Of a stretch of 64,000 nucleotides of DNA, positions 32,626 to 44,578 are shown in pieces. The notes below the pieces were generated by a model. It saw only the letters and a program-made list of their open reading frames with translations, was not told where the DNA came from and ran no database searches. The stretch is from Fagopyrum homotropicum. Lineage: Eukaryota > Streptophyta > Magnoliopsida > Caryophyllales > Polygonaceae. The position numbers and the translations under genes are program-made. Location of the stretch: contig BSWB01000002.1 of NCBI GenBank assembly GCA_033239125.1, positions 83,820,560 through 83,884,559 on the forward strand, written 5' to 3'. Numbering within the stretch: the first letter of the stretch is position 1; each line of letters opens with the position of its first letter.

Positions 32626-34170
32626 TCAAGTAATACCTCTAACTCGGACAAACGATAGTCCGTATCCGGAAACCGGATATCCAACTCCAACTCTACCAAA
32701 CCCCCTACAATTGTGGCTGAACCGTAGTCGAGCTATAGCCTCCTCTCGAGGTGTCCTCCTAATGAAAGCTTCGGCGACTACGTTTGCCTTTCCCAGATGG
32801 TACAAAATCTCCAAATCAAAGTCCTTAATCAGCTCTAATCATCTCCTCTAGCGGTTATTCAACTCCCGCTGAGTGAGTATATACTTCAGACTCTTATGGT
32901 CTATGAAGATCTAACACGTAGCCCCATACAAGTAGTGTCACCAGATCTTCAGGGCATGAATCACTACCGCTAGATCAAGATCATGGGTAGGATAATTCTC
33001 CTCGTACGGCCTCAGCTGCCGAGAAGCGTACATAATAACCCTAACCTTCTACATCAAAACGCACCCCAAGCCTAGCTTGAAGGCGTCACTAAACACTACA
33101 AAATCCTCTACGCCCTCATGCTGGGCTAAAATGGGAGCGGAGGTCAACCTCCTCTTCAGCTCCTCGAAGTTGCACTGACAAGGCAAGGACTAGACGAACC
33201 TGGTAGACATCCTCAACAAGGAAGTAAGCGGCTATGCAATCACGGAGAAACCCTTAACAAACCGGCGGTAGTATCCTGCTAAGCCCAAGAAACTGCACAC
33301 TTCCTTGACCGTCCTAGGAGGTGGCCATGAAGAAACGAACTCTATCTTCGCCGGGTCAACCATGACACCCTCGACGGAAACTATATGACCCAAGAATGCC
33401 ACCTCGGACATCCAAAACTCACACTTAGAGAGCTTAGCGTAAAGCTCTCTTTCCTGAAGGACTCGAAGCATTGTCCTCAGGTGTCCGGCATGCTCCTCCC
33501 TACTCTGGAAGTAAACCAAGATGTCATCTTTAAACACTACCACCACGAACTGGTCCAAGAAGTCGATGAAGATGCCGTTCACCAACTCCATGAAGACGGC
33601 GGGTGCATTTGTGAGCCCGAATGGCATCATGACAAACTCATAATGGCCGTATCTCGTCCTGAATACCGTCTTCGGCACATCCTCATCTCTCACCCTCAAC
33701 TAGTGATATCCTGACCTCTAATCAATACGTAAAAACACGGAGGCTCCCTGCAACTAGTCTAGCAAATCATCAATGTGCGGTAGTGGGTACTTGTTCTTGA
33801 TGGTGACTTTGTTCAACTCCCGGTAATCAATGCATAGCCTCAAAGATCCCTCCTTCCTGATGAAGAGGACCGGTGCACCCAAGGGGAAATGCTCAGGCGT
33901 ATGAAACCCCTCTCGGCTAACTCTTCGAGCTGCATCTTCAGCACCAGCATCTCGATCGGCGCCATGCGGTATCGGAACTTGGAGATCGGCCTCGTGCCGG
34001 ACTCCAACTAAATAGAAAAATCAACGCTCCTCTACGGTGGTAATCCGGGTGGCTCCCCAAAAACGTCCTCAAACTCACATGCCACAGGAATCTCCTCCAG
34101 TGATGGTCCCGCCTCCTCCTTCATGGCATAACACCATAAGGCCTCGCATCCCTGCCTGATAAGTCTCGCA
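32626..34170 (-). pseudogene. Chromovirus D reverse transcriptase and RNase H (broken)
   Basis: RT is clearest at 33232-33699: FVMMPFGLTNAPAVFM, then VFKDDILVYF (active site FKDD; the family usually has V/I before DD) and FLGLAGYYRRFVKGF. RNase H (32626-33231) is riddled with stops; LYHLGKANVVAEA marks its end. From 33700 to 34170 the N-terminal RT and the protease-RT linker are present. Similarity stops at about 34170, where Athila 3' sequence begins. Confidence 0.85.
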
Positions 34171-34415
34171 TATGATGTTTGTCTTGAAGTTTATGCAATT
34201 TATGATGTTTCCTTTGCTTTACATATTTTGATTTATGTATATGAACGCTTTCTAGGAGGCATGAAGCAAGATTTGAGGATGATTTATTGATTAGAAGCAC
34301 ATTACCAAAAAAATTGTTTTTGTTTTGTTTTTGCATTCATATTTCATTCTACCTTATGTTCTAAGCTTTTGAAAACCTTGCTTGAGGACAAGCAAGTGAC
34401 AAGTATGGGGTATTT
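34171..34415 (+). pseudogene. Athila 3' end fragment left of LTR B1
   Basis: These 245 bp are nearly identical to 47223-47467, the end of the B internal region including the polypurine tract AAGTATGGGGTATTT. LTR B1 is thus preceded by the tail of another Athila copy instead of chromosomal flank. This points to a tandem LTR-internal-LTR array or a recombination product. Confidence 0.85.
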
Positions 34416-36034
34416 TGATAGCATGAAATATGACCATATTTTAGGCACTTGTTTTGATTGTTTTTCCCTTTTAGATGTGTACATGGATATGAGTTTGAAG
34501 CATTTATGAGCACATTTACCTATTTTGTCTATATAGAGATCTACACAAGCTTTGTTATGTTTATAGGTGAATAAAGGCTTGAATTGGAGCATATGCAAAG
34601 GGATAGGAGTATTTGATCATGCTAGATGTCAATAAGATGCATTGGAGAAGCTAAGGAAGGTGCATGATTAGAGAACTTTACGAAACAAAGGCTTTCACAA
34701 AGGCTTTTGAGTTTCCACGACCAAACCAAGAGAACCACGACTTTGGTTTATGCATTGAGATCGTGGAAAGTGATGTCGAAGAGCAACAGAGAGTTCCACG
34801 CCCTAAACCACGGCCGTGGAATGTTACACTAGACCGTGATTTCCAAGATGTTGCCACGTGCCATATTTGCCACGTCAGCAATAGTTATCGGGCTTTCTCG
34901 TAACCCTATTTTTCCTATAAGAAGGCTGAAGGAGGGAGAAAACGGGACGGCTGCTTACACCCCCGAAGAGAGATATTCGGATCATTGTTTAGGAAGATTC
35001 CATTGCGTACAAGGAAGATCCCGAGAAGGACGCGATTTGGAGATTGCGTACTTAGAGATTATCTTTGGGTTTACATTTGGAGACGGATTGACATCCCGTT
35101 CTTCATTGTTCCTCGAGATTGTTGTGAAGATTTATGTTCCCTCTTCCGCATTCATTAAACACATACACTTGTTGTTTGGATTTGAGATTGATTATTTGAC
35201 TATTATTGAGTTTTTGAGATTTTTACCTTTTCTCTTTTAAACTTGATTATTGATTCAATGATGATGGTTATTGGTTAAAACCCTTTAGCGATTCTAAGGT
35301 GAAGGGTTGATAGTTGTGGCTTAGATAATGATATATTGAACCAAAAAAGATTGGACCTTGAGAGTTGCGAGAAACTTCGTCGACAACCTTTTCCACGACC
35401 TGTTCTTGAGTTCCACGGCCGTAGTTCTTCAAGATCCTGCCGTGGTTTCCTCTGTTGTACGTCCTTTGCTTTTGCTTTGATCCAAAGTTAGAGATTTGCC
35501 TTAATCTAGCCTTGGCTTACCTTTCCTAGGTAGTAGTGAGACTCAACATCCTCTATTTCGGTTTCGAGTGTCACAACCTTAACCATTTTGGCTTATCTTT
35601 GATTCCTTGGGTTTGGGCATGGGTATTTGAGAGTAATTATTGTCCTTTGATCCTTTCTATATTGCAGTCTCCACAATCTTTATAGAGAGAGTCTTTGGGT
35701 GAGACATATAGGTTTGGAACTTCACCGTACATAAACTTACATTAGATATACCTTTGCAATCCCGACTTTGTCCTTACATCTATAGAATATCTTGAATCGA
35801 TTGCCACAATTGGATACTTGAATCTTTAGAATTACTGTTTTCCCAATATAACTTGCAAAGCTTCTATATTTTACTTGCTCGACGATTTGTGAATTAATTT
35901 TATTCTCACCAAATCCCTGAGTTCGACTCTGGAATTTCTTGCCTTACTACGCTGATCCGTACACTGCGGGTTCGCTTTTGCATAAGTTCTAGATATAAAT
36001 TTAAGACTTTGTGACACACACTTTGAGGCGAACA
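34416..36034 (+). repeat. Athila B left LTR (B1)
   Basis: It starts TGATAGCATG and ends GAGGCGAACA, 1619 bp. It is about as long as and very similar to LTR B2 (47468-49087). A primer site follows at 36041. It contains a palindrome cluster (34713-34840, core 34808-34819), a TATA-like TATAAG at 34916, and a second palindrome CCACGGCCGTAG at 35413-35424. Confidence 0.9.
34713..34921 (+). promoter_or_regulatory. LTR B1 promoter module
   Basis: TTCCACGACC, ATCGTGGAA, TTCCACG, the perfect CCACGGCCGTGG (34808-34819) and GACCGTGAT alternate over 125 bp and end about 75 bp before CCTATAAG (TATA-like, 34916-34921). LTR B2 has the same at 47765-47974. Confidence 0.6.
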
Positions 36035-36040
36035 AGTTTT

Positions 36041-36058
36041 TGGCGCCGTTGCCCGGGA
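36041..36058 (+). promoter_or_regulatory. Athila B primer binding site (tRNA-Asp type)
   Basis: TGGCGCCGTTGCCCGGGA begins six bases after the LTR end. It matches the tRNA-Asp 3'-end complement usual for Athila/Tat elements, with one difference near the end. It primes minus-strand cDNA synthesis. Confidence 0.85.
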
Positions 36059-36160
36059 TTTGGTTTAGACCAAATTCGGCTCTTGGTTGTCGAGCTTGGG
36101 AGCTTTGCTCTTGTGATTTGATTTGTCTTTTTGAGTTATTTTTGAAGATTCTTTAGGTAT

Positions 36161-37379
36161 ATGCGAAGGACTAGATCTAACAAAGATCTCGTTCGTTTTG
36201 ATCCCAAACTTGAGAAAACTTTGAGGAAAAAGTTAAAGGAGAAAGAGATGGCTGGAAATAATGAGAGAAACATCCAAGAGGAGTTGGATGAAACTCGAGC
36301 TCAACTCCAATTGAGTGAGAAGGCTCGCTTGGATGAAAAGGAACGTAATCAGTTTCAAATAGATGAGATTCGAGCGATGATTCTAGACATGAAACTAGAA
36401 AGGAATGATGCTAAAAAGAAGAAGAAAGCTAAGGAATCTATTGCTGAACTTTCCGACGATGATGAGATGCCAAAGCTAGAGGACATACCACCACTTAACC
36501 CTCATGCTCCTGTTGTTCCACGTCCTCGACCCTATGTTGATCCTCGCCCTCGTGTTAAAGAGATGAGAGCTGTTTATATCGTGGGTGCGCCACGAACCCT
36601 TGGGCAGCAGATGGACCCAATTCAACAACCACGCCGTCTAGGTGTGAATCTTGGAGAGCAAGATGACCAGAACTTTTGGACGCGCCCACAAATCATCACT
36701 ATGATCCGCCAAAGTCAGTTTGGTGGAACGGAAGCTGAATCTCCGCGTCAACACTTGCAAAATTTCGAGATTCTTATGGAAACTTTGAAACCTCAAAGGG
36801 TTAACAACAACTACAAGTTGAGACCGTTCTTCTTCTCTTTGAAGGACAAGGCCTTAGCTTGGTATCAAGCTCTTCCGGCTGCAAAGCTTAACACATGGGA
36901 GGACTTGACTTCGGAGTTTCTCACTAAGTTCTTTCCGCCATCCAAAACAGCGGAATTGAGAGGTAAGATTAATGCTTTTTCTATGAAAGCTAACGAAAGT
37001 TTGTTTAAATCTTGGGAAAGGTTTCAAGATCTTCTATTTGATTACCTACACCATGGCATTTCAAAGCTGGAATTGTTGGAGATCTACTACAAGGGATTGG
37101 ATGTGGAGACACAATTCAAACTCCAATCTCTTTCTTGTGGTACATTCATGGACATGAGAGAAGACGATGCTTGAGACTTCATTGAGAAACAAGCCCAAGT
37201 GATTGAGAAGTATTCCCACCGAAAGATGGATAATGGGAATCGGAATTCGGGAGAGCCAGGAGTAAAGTTGACTCAAGCTACACAAACTCAAATATTTTCT
37301 CTCAACAATGAGATCAAGGAGTTGAAGGAAGTCATAAGAGCTGGCCTTCAAAAGACGAAGGAGCAAGAAGCCGGCTATC
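36161..37379 (+). pseudogene. Athila B gag, 5' part
   Basis: ATG 36161 lies 127 bp after the LTR and is the natural Gag start. Residues 20-115 are highly charged and predicted coiled coil (EELDETRAQLQLSEKAR). The gag domain follows (ALAWYQALP, FLTKFFPPSK, ELRGKINAF). A TGA at 37172-37174 replaces the Trp that A has (DEAWEF); the frame then resumes to 37379, where a chromovirus solo LTR interrupts it. Gag forms the particle shell; this copy is dead. Confidence 0.9.
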
Positions 37380-37384
37380 TAAGG

Positions 37385-39228
37385 TGTAACACCCCGAATC
37401 CACGGGACTCGGAATGCTACATTGGGCTAGGATCTCACAATGAACCCTGACCCTAGCCTGACAACAAGTTCACTGGATCTTACAACAAGGCACAAGTAGA
37501 GTAAAAACAAATACATAAAAGCTGTATGATATAACAAAAGAGTTTACAAACTCAAAGCCGAGTACAAAACCATAACAACAACAACAACAACATCTGATAC
37601 AAAAGATCCCAACCCACGTATCCTAATATACAGAAGTCCTCGGCTCGTCACACCATCTGGATCACTCTACAGGCTTCCTAACCTGCAGATCATCTACAAC
37701 ACGGTATACACCGTTAGCTACAACAATAGGTAAGAATAATGTAATAACACAAACACATATCAGCATCTCATACATGCAATGTCACACACATTCATTCATT
37801 ATCTTTAATTACGTTATTCCATTACTAATTTAACTTCTTTTGTAACACGAGGAGCCTCAAGAACCCTGTCCCATCCAACGTAACACAGGAGTGTTGCATG
37901 GGGGTGACCTTCACTCGTCCCCTCTTGTGAGATCATCTTCAGGGCACCTCCTCCTACCCAAGAGGCAGAGACCGGTGGTTACCGCCCGTTAATATACACC
38001 TGGGCCATATATAAATGTAATGAATGGTCATCCTAATCCGGTTTAGGTTATAAATGCACAATCATATGAACACACACAACCATCACAATCATACAAACTC
38101 ATAACTGAACGCTAAATAAGTCCTATGGACTTACCTGATACACTTGTATCCTCTACCACGTCACAACTTCCCCTTGGGGAAGAAACCAACGCCTACAAGA
38201 GCAAGGCACACAACATCACAACTTGAAAGGGTTAGGAGACTCGTCTCCATAACCAAAACTAACCTACAACCTAAAGATCATAACAAGATCACATATGCCT
38301 ATAACATACTCTCAACATCAACACAAGTGCCTAAGGCACATCTCTAACATACAACTCATCCTAACCATCCTAACCTAGCCAACAACTAAGCCAAGGCTAA
38401 AGGAAAGGAAGGAAGGAAGACATACCAACAAGGTATGCACCAACATAAGCAAGAACACACCAGCCAGTCCAGTGAGGAACAGAGACGGCTCACCAGAGGT
38501 GCAAGGGCGGCTCCACACCAGGTGCAAGTGCGGCTCAGGACAGGCGCAGGGGCGGCCAACTGTGCAGAGGGTTGATCCCGACTTCTCTTCGATCCCTTTC
38601 TCGATCCTCTTCACGTCTTCAACATACCACATCAACATATATGCACACACATACATATATGATCATCAAAACATCCAGGAAAGATCTAACACAAGTCCAA
38701 ACTTGTGATTCCTAAGCTAAAGAGAAAGATAAGAAGCAAAGGAGAAGGAAGAAAGAAAGATGAAGAGGAAGGCTTACCACACAAGCCCTAGGCTGCACTA
38801 AGGAGCATCCACACCTCTCACCACTTCAACACAACAACAACCACACACAACAACATCAACAAGGTCATCTAAGACCAAAAACAACTCCAAACTCTTAAGA
38901 ACTCCCTCACACAAGTAAGAGAAGATCAAAGAAGATCAAAGGAGAAGAAGAAGAAGATGAAGGACATGAGGAGGAAGAAGAAGCTGAAAAGAGGTAAGGA
39001 AACCCCTCTTCTGAAGTCTAAGGAAGCTTATAAGGGAAGCCAGCCGCAAAGCATAAGTCAAGAGTCAACGAAAGCGGCTGCACACAGCCAGAGCCACAGA
39101 GGCGGCTAGCCTGAGGCGCAAGGGCGCCTAGACATAGGGGTGGCCATGGTGGTGCGCAAGGGCGGCTAACTGGGTCAAGGTAAGACACACTCTAGCTAAT
39201 CTAGGCTCCAAAGACTAAGACTGTTACA
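37385..39228 (-). repeat. Chromovirus solo LTR inside Athila B gag, TSD TAAGG
   Basis: Plus ends are TGTAACACCCCG and ...GACTGTTACA, 1844 bp, flanked by TAAGG at 37380-37384 and 39229-39233. It is highly similar to LTR E (51558-53298) and the same orientation, so both come from one family. It has repeated GCGCARGGGCGGCT words at about 38500-38570 and 39070-39170, on either side of a minus-strand TTATAAG box near 39029. Confidence 0.92.
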
Positions 39229-39233
39229 TAAGG

Positions 39234-40745
39234 AGGGATAATAACCATGGCAATAGGAACAACTACCGGAACAATAACTGGAACAACAACAAGAACTCCA
39301 ACAACAACAATTGGAGATCCGACCAACAAAACTCTTGTAATTCTTATTCACAAAATGAAAATTCACTAACAACTCCATCTTCGTCTACTCCTTTGAAAAG
39401 TCAGGGTCAAACATCGAATGGCTCGGGCAAGCCGGAGAAGGATAAGCATGATGCTATGCTAGAGACAATCTTGGGAAAGCTCCAAGGACTAGAGAATCAC
39501 ATCACTTCGGTTAATAAGGCACAAAAAGCCTTAGAAAATCAAGTGTTCAGCAAGGCCGGAGAAGTTTCTAGATATCAAGGAAAGCTTCCCGGAACGACGG
39601 AGGATCACCCAAAGGGGCGAGTAATGGCGATTACTACTAGGAGTGGTGTAACAACCACCGACCCACAACCCAAGTTTGTAGAAGTCCCCATTGAGAAAGA
39701 GAAAGATAAGGAGAAGGAGAAAGAAGATGTCTATGTTCCTCCTCCAACTTACAAACCTCCTTTACCATATCCGCAATCTAGAGCAACAATGCGTCTAGAC
39801 AAGAAGTTCGGTAAGTTTGTTGATCTAATGAGCAAACTGCATATTAACATACCTCTTATTGATGCAATAGTAGGTATGCCCGCTTACGGGAAGTTCTTGA
39901 AAGAGATCTTCTCTAACAAGAGGACGCTGGAGGACTTTGGAGAAGTCAAGATGAGTTCGGAATCTTCAGATCTCATCAAAACAATGACGGAAAAGATGCC
40001 CCCAAAGCTGAGAGATCCGGGGTCGTTTTGTATTCCAATAGGAGTTGGTGAAGTCACATACGATGCTCTTTGTGACTTAGGAGCAAGCGTAAGCATCATC
40101 TCGCTTGCTTTGTGTAGGAAGGTCGGTTTAGGTGAACCTAAACCGGTGAAGATGACATTGCACATGGAGGATCGATCCATAACTCAACCCGTAGGTATCA
40201 TTGAAGACGTCCCAGTCAAGCTCGGTAAGTTCTATATTCTTATAGATTTTTTTGTGCTTGACATTCTTGCAGATTGTCCGGTCCCTATCATACTCAGGAG
40301 ACCGTTTCTTGCAACCTCCGGTTGTATGGTGGATTGCAAGAACGCTAGACTAGCCTTCGATATAGGAGAAGAGAAGGTTGAATTGGTTCTCTCAACCTTG
40401 GTGAAAGAGCCTGCACTTGGAGAGGATATGTTCAGCATCTATGACGCAGAGGCATCTAGAGAGGAAGTAAGTTCGATCTTATTTAAAGATGCATTGAAAA
40501 AGGTCATAACCATGAGCATCATGGAAAAGGGAGAAGAAGAGGATTGGAATGCTGAGGTTGAAGCCTTGGAGGAGCTAAAAGAGGTGCAAGATGAAGAGTT
40601 TGAGAAATTGCACGATGGCTCGGAAAACGTTAGGAACCACGGCCAGTCGTGCTATTCCACGGCCGTGGTTCCACCAATTCAACCCGTGGAGTGTTATTTC
40701 GAGAGCACCAGAGAATTCCACGCCCTAAACCACGGCCGGAAGTAA
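39234..40745 (+). pseudogene. Athila B gag linker and protease
   Basis: After the solo LTR, gag resumes with an Asn-rich stretch (NYRNNNWNNN) and reads on through SQGQTSNGSG. The long frame from 39393 (450 codons) holds the Pro-rich linker and the protease: DLGASVSII (catalytic Asp near residue 230), then ILRRPFLATSG, where A and C have ILGRPF. It ends at 40745 in a palindrome cluster (40635-40760, core CCACGGCCGTGG at 40657-40668). Pol lies in another frame from 40756, so a shift separates them. Confidence 0.88.
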
Positions 40746-40755
40746 CAGGTGTACC

Positions 40756-43700
40756 GTGGTTTTGGAAAATGCTGAGAACAATTCCGTCCTTTCTACAACC
40801 ACTCTTGAGTCTTCTTCCACTACCCCCACACCCTTAGAGACTTCTAAGGAAGGATCGAGCACACCTCAAGATACATCAAAGGCATCAATAGTTTTGGAAT
40901 TAATGCCGCTTCCCACACATCTTCGATTTGCATTTATTGGAACTAATTCTACCTTTCCCGTTATTGTTAGTTCCGATTTAAATGAAGATGAACATGAGAA
41001 ACTTATGGTTATTTTGAGGAAACATAGGAAAGCTTTAGGCTATACCATTGAGGATCTTGTAGGAATTAAACCATCTTTATGTATGCACAATATTCTAATG
41101 GAGGAGGATTACAAGCCTTCACGACAACCTCAAAGACGATTAAACCCGATCATGAAAGAGGTCGTGAAGAAGGAAATCCTTAAGTTACATGATGCAGGTA
41201 TCATCTATCCTATCTCCAATAGCAAGTGGGTGAGCCCCGTTCAAGTCGTTCCAAAGAAGGGAGGAATGACCGTTGTGACCAACAAGAACAACAAACTCAT
41301 TCCAACAAGAATCGTAACGGGTTGGAGGATGTGCATTGAATACCGCAAGCTGAACAATGCAACTAGGAAGGATCACTTCCCACTACCATTCATCGATCAA
41401 ATGCTTGAAAGGTTAGCACAACACCTATTTTTGTTACCTTGACGGTTATAGTGGTTTCTTTCAGATTCCGATTTACCCGGACGATCAAGAGAAGACCACA
41501 TTCACGTGCCAATGGGGTACGTTTGCTTATAGGAGGATGCCATACGGACTTTGTAACGCTCCAGTCACCTTTCAAAGGTGTATGATGGCCATCTTCTTAG
41601 AATATATTGAGGAAATCATGGAGGTTTTTATGGATGATTTTTCAGTTTATGGTTCCTCATTTGACAATTGTCTTGCTAACCTTTATCTTGTTTTGCAAAG
41701 ATGTGAAGACACTAACCTTGTTCTAAATTGGGAAAAGTGTCAGTTCATGGTTAAGGAAGGCATTGTGCTAGAACATTAGATCTCTATTAGAGGGATCGAA
41801 GTTGACAAGGCTAAGATAGAGACGATAGAGAAGCTTCCTCCTCCATCTTCGGCGAAGGGGATAAGAAGTTTCCTAGGACATGCAGGGTTTTATAGGAGAT
41901 TCACCAAAGATTTCTCGAAAATTTCGAAACCACTAACTAATCTATTGATGAAGGATGTTGTTTTTGATTTTTCGCAGGAATGTTTAGATGCCTTCTATAA
42001 GATTCAAGAAGCTCTCATCTCAGCCCCGATAATCCAACCTCCGGATTGGAATCCTCCATTCGAGGTTATGTGTGATGCGAATGACGTAGCTGTTAGAGCG
42101 GTGCTTGGACAAAAGAAGGAAGGCCGCACTCATGCCATCTACTATGCTAGCAAGACACTAGATGAAGCGTAACTCAACTACGCCACGACGGAAAAGGAAT
42201 TTTTAGCCATTGTATATGCTTTTGAAAAGTTTCGTTCTTATCTTGTAGGAGCGAAGGTGATTGTATACACGGACCATTCAGCAATATGGTATTTGCTCGC
42301 CAAGAAGGATGCAAAGCCAAGACTGATTAGATGGATTCTTCTTCTTCAAGAATTCTATCTAGAGATTCGCGACAAGAAAGGCTCCGAAAATCTTGTTGCG
42401 GATCACCTAAGTCGTCTACCACACACCGAAGGCGACGACCTATCCATCGATGACTCCTTCCCGGATGAGCACTTACACATAATGGAAGAATGCATCGATA
42501 AGATTTCTAGAGGTAACGAACCTTGGTTTGCTAATTTTGTAAATTACTTGGTTTGTCAGGAAATACCTCCCGGACTATCCTATGCACAAAGAAAGAAGTT
42601 CTTTAGGGATGTCCGCCTATACTATTGGAATGAACCTCTACTCTTCAAGAGAGGTCCCGACGGCATCATTAGAAGATGTGTGCCGGAAGACAAAATGCAA
42701 AGTGTCATTCGTCATTGTCATTCACTTCCTTGTGGAGGACACACTAGTTCCCATAAAACTAGCGCTAAGGTATTGCCATCCGGGTTCTTTGGCCTACTTT
42801 ATTTAAGGATGTGCAAACTTTTGTTGCTTGTTGCGATGCTTGTCAAAGAGCAGAAAATATCTCTAGGAGAAACGAGATGCCTCTCAACAACATTCAATAG
42901 GTGGAAATCTTTGACATTTGGGGAGTTGATTTCATGGGACCATTCCCATCATCTTGCAGAAACCATTACATACTTCTCGTTGTAGATTATGTTTCGAGAT
43001 GGGTTGAAGCTATTGCCTCTCCAACTAACGATGCTATGGTGGTTGTCAAGTTCTTTAATAGAACTATTTTCCCAAGGTTTGGGACACCACGAACCATCAT
43101 TAGTGATGGAGGTTCACACTTCATAGCCCGACGATTCGAAGCTCTACTAGCTAAGTATGGGGTAACTCACAAGATCGCCACTCCCTACCATCTGCAAACT
43201 AGTGGACAAGTGGAGATTTCAAATAGGGAAATCAAAGGTATCCTTGAGAAGACGGTGTCGAAAACAAGGAAGGATTGGTCATTAAAGCTAGATGACGCAT
43301 TATGTGCGTATAGGACAACATACAAGACTCCCATCGGCACAACACCATACAACCTTGTGTATGGGAAGTTTTGTCATCTTCCGGTAGAGCTGGAACATAA
43401 GGCGTATTGGGTTGTGAAGTGGTTGAACTTCAACATGAAAGAAGCGGGCGAGAAGCGCCTCTTAGACCTTAACGAGCTAGAAGAACTCCGCTTAAACGCC
43501 TATGAGAACGCCAAGATCTACAAAGAAAGGGCGAAGTGTTGGCATGATAAGCATATCATTCCGAAAGACCTCAAAGAAGGAGATCAAGTTCTCCTCTTCA
43601 ATTCTAGACTTCGACTCTTTCCAGGTAAGCTTAAATCTCGTTGGACAGGACCTTATGTGATTAAACGTGTTTTCCCTATGGTGTAGTTGAAGTATGGCGT

Positions 43701-43796
43701 GAGAAGTGCGGAAGTTTTAAGGTGAACGGCCAACGACTCAAGAAGTACTCACCGGAGCTCCAAGCTAAGGAAATCGCTCCGATTGTCCTCATTTGA
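40756..43796 (+). pseudogene. Athila B pol, broken
   Basis: All domains are in order. RT N-terminus spans 40756-41442; the frame shifts at about 41430, where YLDGYSGFF should follow. RT active site FMDDFSVYG is in 41537-41779. RNase H has MCDANDVAV and YTDHSAIW. Integrase has its HHCC finger near 42700-42850 and a core with VDFMGPF, SDGGSHF and GQVEISNREI in 42901-43686. Stops at 41777-41779 (in GIVLEH*ISIRG) and 42170-42172 (CAA to TAA) and shifts near 42780 and 43680 kill it. The tail (KVNGQRLKKYSPEL) runs to the TGA at 43794-43796. Confidence 0.9.
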
Positions 43797-44578
43797 ACAT
43801 AGGAACGGTCTAGCTATGGACCCAAAACAAAGCGCTTCTTGGGAGGCAACCCAAGGTATTGCATTCTTGTTTTTGTTTTTGTTTCTCTCTTAGGTTAGTT
43901 TAGTTTAGATGTTTTTGTTTGTTTTTCCTCAATACCTCCCGGTATGTTCGTGTTTTTGGATGTCAGGAATAAGGAACAAGCAAGAGAAGATAAGAAAAGC
44001 CGAAAAGAATGACGAAACTTGAATTTTTGGCACTGATCAGAGAGTTCCACGGGTGTCCGTACAAAACCACGGCCGTTGAACACCCCGACTGGCCGTGGTT
44101 TTCCAAATTTCTACGGCCACTATATAATTCCCTCTTATTCACAAAAACTCACTTCTTCTTCTCAACCACGCCCCAAACCATGCCCTAAACGCCCGAAACA
44201 ACTCCATACTCGTGATCCTTCATTCGGTAACCGTTTCGAACGATTCCTTAACCCAAAGTGAAGCAAATCGAACCCTATACAAGATTCCATCAACAAAATG
44301 AGCAAACAATCAACAATCGGAAAGGATTTTGGATTTTTTCAAATACAAACCCTAGGTTTTCTCTCTATCTCTTCTTGGTTGATTTTGCTCGTTTTTCTTG
44401 CAAGTTTCTAGGAGAAATGAACAAAATTGGAATTAGAAATAGTATAGGGCTGTGATTGTTTAGTTTGCTGTGCATTTGCTAAATTTGTGAGCGAAATCGA
44501 GAGATTCCACGGGTCCGTAAGTTCCACGGCCGTGGTTTTCTGAAGAACAGGCCGTGGTTTCTTTTGAGTTGAGAGAAA
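43797..44578 (+). promoter_or_regulatory. Internal promoter-like module before ORF-1 of Athila B
   Basis: After the GGGAGGCAACCCA block (about 43840) comes a palindrome cluster: TTCCACGGG (44044), CCACGGCCGTTG (44067-44078), GGCCGTGG (44091-44098) and ACGGCCAC (44113-44120). It is followed at once by TATATAA (44121-44127). A leader of about 400 bp leads to CCACGGCCGTGG (44524-44535), 43 bp before the ORF-1 ATG. The order (palindromes, TATA, leader, palindrome) copies that of the LTR. That it drives ORF-1 is inferred. Confidence 0.6.

Noticed and set aside
34664..35240. Frames in LTR B1 (and the same in B2) encoding PRPWN-type peptides
   Set aside because: They arise from the palindrome cluster and LTR leader; they differ between B1 and B2 in frame and length.
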